Source: Acephala macrosclerotiorum (taxonomy: Eukaryota; Ascomycota; Leotiomycetes; Helotiales; Mollisiaceae). Taken from it: a stretch of 64,000 nucleotides of DNA. The translations under genes and the position numbers were made by a program. The stretch lies in NCBI GenBank assembly GCA_014904845.1, contig MU119228.1:1-64000 (forward strand), given 5' to 3'. The notes beneath the pieces were generated by a model. That model searched no databases and was not told where the DNA came from. It saw nothing but the letters and a program-made list of their open reading frames with translations. How positions within the stretch are numbered: the stretch's first letter is position 1; each line of letters opens with the position of its first letter. Shown here in pieces: positions 57,094 to 64,000 of this stretch.

Positions 57094-57871
57094 GCTCAAT
57101 CAACCCTCTCTTACTTTGTGGCTGATGTTGACCTGCAGAAGATGCTCCAAAACAGGGCAATGGAAAGACAAGCTGCATGCAGAAGAGAGGAAACAGGAAA
57201 AAGGTCACTTCATGCTCTAGAGGAGTATCGATGTCTTCGACTTCTCCATCTTATCTAGATAATCTGGCCGTCGGCGGCGGGCCGCGGTCAATGCGCAATG
57301 AATCCACGGTCGATTGTCGTTGAGCACTTCGTCCGAAATCGATGCTATTGAGGCACCGCAGCACCGTCTGAAGTCTTCCACGTGCATCGTATACCAACTT
57401 TAAGGTTCGATATGGACATGGCCAAGTATAAGGTTGTATATAAGTTTATGGGGCCCATCAATCAGGAGAAGGCCGCGCAGATCCAAAACATGGCGGAGGC
57501 TCGCTAAATCCACAGCACGTCACAGATAAACAACGCGGAACATCTTTCTCTCATCAAAGTTAAAACATCTCCCCATATTTGTGACGGACATCATCTCTGT
57601 ACTGCACGCATGATCGGACGGTGGAGTCTATGTCGTCAAATGTGTGCTGCCAGAGCCAATGTCGCGTCCAGGCGCTGGACAATGCGGTCGAAAGACATCG
57701 GACGGCACTCTATTCGAGGTCGAGGTAGGTCTTTGCTTTGTGGCGGAGGAGAAGAGGGAAGTATATATCTGTCTACTCTGGCAAGAGCTTGCTCTCTGCG
57801 GCTTCTCATTCTTTGTTTCGCTGGTCGTTGTATTTTCTATTTCTCTATCCACATTCTTTTAAACCGCCATC
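57094..57871. promoter_or_regulatory. Divergent region between AtzD-like and GH10 genes
   Basis: About 780 bases holding both promoters. The last 80 bases before 57872 are CT-rich with short TTTC runs. Carbon-regulator sites cannot be assigned with certainty. Confidence 0.45.
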
Positions 57872-59495
<1,624 letters not shown>

Positions 59496-59877
59496 TCGCG
59501 GATCATCAAACCATTTGCCCTCAATCTTTGTTAAGGAAATATCAGATCCATATTCTTCATGTATGTACTTCTAAAAATGCAATGCACATATCGACCTGTC
59601 AAGATTTGTAGCGAGCTGCTATTCCCAATTCGATGCATCTTTCGTTTGTACCTGCTTTGTCGGCCGCCGCTATAACCAACCACTACCTTTTTCTTGCTGT
59701 TGATCTTCGATGTTGCATCGCACGTTGGAAAGCTGGAAGGGCTTCGAGCTCGGATCCGGTGGAAGTTCAGTCTCGGATCCGAGGTGAGTTTAGAGGTATA
59801 TCTGCAGTTCCTTCTCTTGCTGATACTTGCTCTTCAATCTTCAGTTCTGCAACCTTCATCATCATCGCGTCGTTAAC
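59496..59877. promoter_or_regulatory. Intergenic region before the SDR relic
   Basis: About 380 bases between the xylanase 3' end and the SDR start. No distinct element recognised. Confidence 0.45.
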
Positions 59878-61018
59878 ATGACGAAGTCAACGCCTTTTAG
59901 TACGTCCGGTATCCCTGACTTCGAGGGTAGAGTTGTACTTATCACGGGTGGACATTCAGGGTTGTAAGATCACCCTCACCTTCCTAATTTTTCCGCACCA
60001 TTTTCCTCTGACCAGCGTTTTCAATATACCAGTATTGCCTAAACTTTCTAAACTACACTACACACCTCCGATAAAGAGGGGCCCAGAAAGTCCAGGCAAG
60101 GCTGGGACATTGACAACGCTGTCTCTCCATCCCGTCTCTCAACCATGGCTGACCGTTCAACAGAGGGCTAGCAACTACCACCGCTCTAGCAGCGATAAAT
60201 GCAAAAGTCTATATCGCATCGCGCTCCGTGGCCAAAGCAGAAGAAGCTATCTGAGTAATCAAAGACAAGAATCCCAATGCGCAAATCGAAGTCATCGAAA
60301 TGGACCTGGGCGATTTGAAGAGTGTTAAGAGTGGTGCTGAGGACTTCCTCCGGAGAGAGGAAAAACTCCATATTCTGATCAACAATGCTGGGGTACGTAT
60401 CTTCGCCCTTTGCTATTGTTTCAGAGGCATATCCCAACCCTTATTATCTCCCTCGCTCGAACTGACACAACCCTAGATAATGTGCACCCCCTTCTCCCTC
60501 ACCCCCCAAAACCACGAAATCCAACTTGCAACAAACTACCTCTCACACTTTCTCCCTACCTCCCTCTTACTCCCACCATGTTAGAGACAGCGAAGACTTC
60601 AAGTCCAGGAAGCGTAAGGGTAGTAAACGTATCGTCCGACGGCCACAATAAATTAGCTCCTAAACAAGGAGTGATGTTCGAGAATATGAATCTCGAGAGC
60701 AAGAGCACGTGGACTCGATACGGACACTCGAAACTCTGCAACGTCCTCCACTCCAAATCGCTCGCTGCTAAATACGGGAAGGAAGGACTCATTGCAGTCT
60801 CTTTGCATCCGGGGACAGTGAAAACGAACCTCAGTGCGGGACCGAGAGGTTCAACACCGTGGTATGGGGTTATTCAGCCGTTGGTGGAATGGGGTGCTCC
60901 TGGTCCTGATGAAGGATGTGGGAATATTGTTTGGTGTGCTGCTGGTGAGAAGCTTGATGAGTTGGTGAGGGGGGGTGAGGGGGTTGATGGGGGGTATTTT
61001 GAGCCGTTGGGAGGATGA
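59878..61018 (+). pseudogene. Broken short-chain dehydrogenase/reductase
   Basis: NAD(P)-dependent SDR. Exons from 59878 (MTKSTPFSTSGIPDFEG) with introns 59964..60163 and 60393..60476. Motifs: LITGGHSG-LGLATTTAL (cofactor loop), LHILINNAG, VVNVSSDGH and YGHSKLCN (Tyr-x3-Lys), then LHPGTVKTNLS. Two lesions: an in-frame TGA at 60252-60254, where EEAI-x-VIKDKNPNAQ would be expected (CGA to TGA would explain it), and a lost base near 60570 between LSHFLPTSLLLP and TMLETAKTSSPGSV. The downstream part is open to 61018. It is probably a pseudogene, since no splice removes both lesions. Confidence 0.82.
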
Positions 61019-61437
61019 AGGGGGTTAGTGGTGCCGGGAAGGATGATGAGATGGCGGAGAGACTTTGGGGGTGGAGTGAGGGGGTTCTTAAGAGGGATGG
61101 ATTTTTGGAGTGAGCAAAAACGTCGACGGAGAGAAGAGAGTTTAGAGGAGAGAGTTTTTGAAGGAGTACATTATTCCTACAGCTAAGCAGCGTACGATTG
61201 ATAGACATTAGTTCCTCCAACACCACTCAATCACCACCGTTAATTCATTTCAGCCTCTCCACTCCCCCTCTTTCATCCGTCGTCGTGCCGGGATCAGCAA
61301 TAGTGGCCTGACAATGGGGGCCATACGGCTGTCACGACAGGAGCCGCGTCGGCTGCTGCTCTTGAGGGAACTGCTGCTGCCTCCGTGTTCGCGGGACTAA
61401 TCGGGTGGGCCAGACTGCTAGAAGCCTGTCGTGATTC
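61019..61437. other. Intergenic region before HET-ankyrin 3' end
   Basis: About 420 bases, the 3' flanks of two converging genes. G-rich in the first 100 bases. No gene recognised. Confidence 0.45.
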
Positions 61438-64000
61438 CGACTACATTCCTTCGACTTTGCTTGTCTCGAGTAGCAACTTGACCACGGTCTCATGCCCTTC
61501 CGCGGCTGCCTACGATAGTGGCGTCCGACCTAGCCACTACTTTTTCGAGTCGGCCTCGACCTTCAATAACTTAACTATGCCCTTGCGCCTTCTCTCGGTT
61601 GCCAACGATAGCGGCGTTTGGCCGTACCTATCCTTCGAATTGACATCGACCTTGCCCGTCTCGAGCAATAGTTTAACTATAGCCTCGTGTCCTCCTTTAG
61701 CTGCCCAGGAAAGCGGTGTCTGATTACATAGACTATCCTTTAAATCGACCTCGGCCTTGCCCGTCTCGAGTAATAGCTTAACCACAGCTTCGTGCCCTCT
61801 TTCGGCTGCCCGAGAAAGCGGCGCCTGATTATATAGACTATCCTTTAAATCGACCTCGACTTTGCCTGTCTCGAGCAATAGCTTAACCACAGCCTCGTGC
61901 CCTCTTTCAACTGCCCAAAAAAGCGGTGTTTGACCGTTTTTATCTTTCGAATCGACCTCGACTTTGCTTGTCTCGAGTAATAGCTTAACTACAGCCTCGT
62001 GCCCTCTTCCGGCTGCCCAAGAAAGCGGGGTCCGATTGTCTTTATCCTTCGAGTCGATTTCGATTTTACTTGTTTCGAGTAATAGTTTAACTATAGCTTC
62101 GTGCCCTCTTCCGGCTGCCCAAGAAAACGGAGTCCAACCGTTTTTATTTTTCGAGTCGATCTCGATTTTGCTTATATCGAGTAGCAGTTTAACTATAGTC
62201 TCGTGCCCTCTTCCGGCTGCCCAAGAAAGCGGAGTTCGATCATTTTTATCTTTTGAATTGATCTCGACTTTGCTTGTATCGAGCAACAGTTTAACTACTG
62301 CTTCATACCCTCTTTCGGCTGCCCATAAAAGCGAAATCCGACCGTTTTTATCTTTCGAGTCGATTTCAACTTTGCCTGTCTTAAACAGCAGTTTAACCAC
62401 TGCTTCGTGCCCTTTTTCGGCTGCTAAAAAAAACGGAGTTTGGCCGTTTTTATCCTTCGAATCGATTTCGACTTTGCTTGTTTCGAGTAGCAGTTTAACC
62501 ACTGCCTCGTGCCCTCTTTCGGCTGCCCATAAAAGCGGAGTTCGACCGTTTTTATCNNNNNNNNNNNNNNNNNNNNNNNNNNNNNNNNNNNNNNNNNNNN
62601 NNNNNNNNNNNNNNNNNNNNNNNNNNNNNNNNNNNNNNNNNNNNNNNNNNNNNNNNNNNNNNNNNNNNNNNNNNNNNNNNNNNNNNNNNNNNNNNNNNNN
62701 NNNNNNNNNNNNNNNNNNNNNNNNNNNNNNNNNNNNNNNNNNNNNNCGTTTTTATCCTTCGAGTTGATCTCGACTTTACTTGTCTCGAGCAGCAGTTTAA
62801 CTACTGCCTCGTGCCCTTTTTCGGCTGCCCATAAAAGTGGGGTCCGACCGCCTTTATCTTTCGAGTCGACCTCGACTTTGCCTGTGTTGAGCAGCAGCTT
62901 AACCACAGCCTCGTGCCCTCTTTTAGCCGCCCATAAAAGCGGTGTCTGATTATATTGACTATCTTTCAAGTCCGCATCAACACCATCTTTTGCAAGTAGT
63001 AACTCTACCGCCGCATCGTACCCGTTCCCCGCGGCCCATAATAACGGTGTTATACCGTATTGGTTTGTCAGCGTGTGCGGAGGCTCTTCTCCAATCAACA
63101 TCTCTATTGCTTCTCGAAGCTTCTCGTCTGCCTTTCCGTACTCTTCTAGGTCTCCTAATACTAGTGCAACATTCCATATTCTAGTCGCCTTGTCCGAATG
63201 ATCTCCGAACTCTGCTTTTGAATGCTTTAGTTGGATATCCTTTTCCAAGGCTTTGTATTCTTCTTGGTCTTGCGATTCTCCCAAGGGCGTCTCCCAGTCC
63301 CAGACAAGTAAGAGGTCACGCGGGAAGCGTGCTATCGATTTAAACAGGTTTAACACTTCAACACTTCCATCCTTGTCTAGAGGAATAGCCGCAATTATAA
63401 CAACTCTAAAGTGATCCTTGCACTGCCTAATGATCGTAGGCTTTGAAATTCCTTGTAGGAGGCAGACTATATCGCCCTTTCGAATGGATTTCGCCGATGC
63501 CTGAAGAATCCATTCCATTTTCTTGCCTAAGTGCTGAACTGAGTCTTCAGATAATGTGATATTCACATTCTGTCTGTCACCGCTTCTTACTGAGGACACC
63601 TGGCCAAGAATGCAACCCTTGCTCTTGATCACCGCTCTCTGGTTATTGTCGGAAGTCTCTACGGAGATATCTTTACCGAGAACGAACTTGACAAGTTTTT
63701 GGAACAGCTTGTTCCAGGGAATGTTGTAATCAGGTTGTAAACCAGCTTTACTAAGATCGTCAAAAGCCATACCAAGCAAAGCATACACCTTATCGCGGGC
63801 ATCGGAAGCTTCGCGAGTATGAAACATGTCTACCAGCTCAACTAAGCGACCTATTTCTAGAGAGAACCTCTCTGGTGAATTTGTTGTATATGTAGATCGG
63901 ATACCAGCTCGCTCTATCAGGTGAATAGTGAAGGGAGGCTCTGCAATTTCGGAGAAGCTGCATAGGAGAGCTCTAATGATTTTAGTCCTAAGCAGAACGC
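61438..64000 (-). CDS. HET-domain / ankyrin-repeat protein, partial (runs off window)
   Basis: Heterokaryon-incompatibility-type protein. The frame is open from the right window edge: LVELVDMFHTREASDARDKVYALLGMAFDDL is the typical C-terminal part of a HET domain, so the HET start lies beyond 64000. A middle region (GCILGQVSSVRSGDRQNVNI, DIVCLLQGISKPTIIRQCKDHF) is characteristic of this family. Ankyrin repeats start near 63060. The unit is 34 residues (102 bp), e.g. TPLLWAAEKGHEAVVKLLLE. About 12 units are visible, split by the assembly gap 62557..62746. The frames on the two sides differ with the printed gap length. The long frame ends at a TAG at 61537-61539, inside a further repeat unit carrying a second TAG. 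Family role: non-self recognition and cell death. Confident in family, not in integrity. Confidence 0.85.
61540..63060 (-). repeat. Tandem 102-bp ankyrin repeat array
   Basis: Near-identical 102-bp units coding for 34-residue ankyrin repeats, recognisable by the recurring cgtttttatc and ctcgtgccctcttcggctgccca strings. The array is collapsed or unfinished at 62557-62746. Nucleotide identity between neighbours is high, as in repeat arrays of NLR and HET proteins that change by unequal exchange. Confidence 0.9.
62557..62746. other. Assembly gap (190 N)
   Basis: 190 undetermined bases within the ankyrin array. Both edges end in the same repeat phase (cgtttttatc), so the missing length should be a multiple of 102 bp minus 10. 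See findings. Confidence 1.

Overview
This 64 kb window is nuclear DNA of a filamentous ascomycete (Pezizomycotina; a Leotiomycete-like fungus is my guess, not shown). Evidence: short GT-AG introns, mostly 44-100 bp with several at 49-54 bp; a fungal Dicer-like protein, a Zn2Cys6 regulator, EMP70/TM9, TAP42, a GH10 xylanase, BTB proteins, and the fungal self/non-self receptor families (patatin-NB-ARC-TPR and HET-ankyrin). Splice models were built by hand from reading-frame continuity and family motifs.

Layout. 0.4-3.8 kb: patatin-NB-ARC receptor on the minus strand, with a broken TPR end. 5.1-15.6 kb: a large acidic protein of BTB-like type, a multi-pass membrane protein, then three related BTB genes (one minus, two plus; the third is a pseudogene). 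16.1-18.4 kb: EMP70/TM9 protein. 19.7-21.4 kb: a BTB protein whose N terminus resembles the histone H3 tail. 21.6-29.2 kb: TAP42 and a long Dicer-like 1, divergently transcribed. 32.4-34.3 kb: Zn2Cys6 transcription factor. 35.6-38.3 kb: a decayed NRPS-like (adenylation-carrier-thioesterase) gene. 41.5-46.5 kb: ubiquitin C-terminal hydrolase, a PAN/Apple-like membrane protein, a ketopantoate-reductase-like protein. 47.3-55.3 kb: secreted and unknown genes, many interrupted (DUF1996, RNase T1-like, Kex2-site/Thr-rich proteins). 56.0-61.0 kb: AtzD/barbiturase-type hydrolase, GH10 xylanase, broken SDR. 61.4-64.0 kb: HET-domain/ankyrin gene running off the window, with a 190-base assembly gap in its repeats.

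How the genes relate. There is no single operon-like unit. The left half is mostly intact housekeeping and regulatory genes. The right half (35-61 kb) looks like an accessory, host- or substrate-facing region in which many genes carry nonsense codons or one-base indels. Several nonsense changes are TGG to TAG or CGA to TGA, as C-to-T mutation (RIP-like or deamination) would give. Both window ends carry repeat-containing incompatibility/NLR-type genes with decaying repeat arrays.

The most unusual coding features are the H3-tail-like N terminus with paired C-x-C-x3-H-x5-C motifs on a BTB protein (19.7 kb), the ~470-residue repeat-bearing extension on Dicer (23.2 kb), and a secreted protein with recurring peptides, two of them directly behind dibasic sites (53-54 kb).
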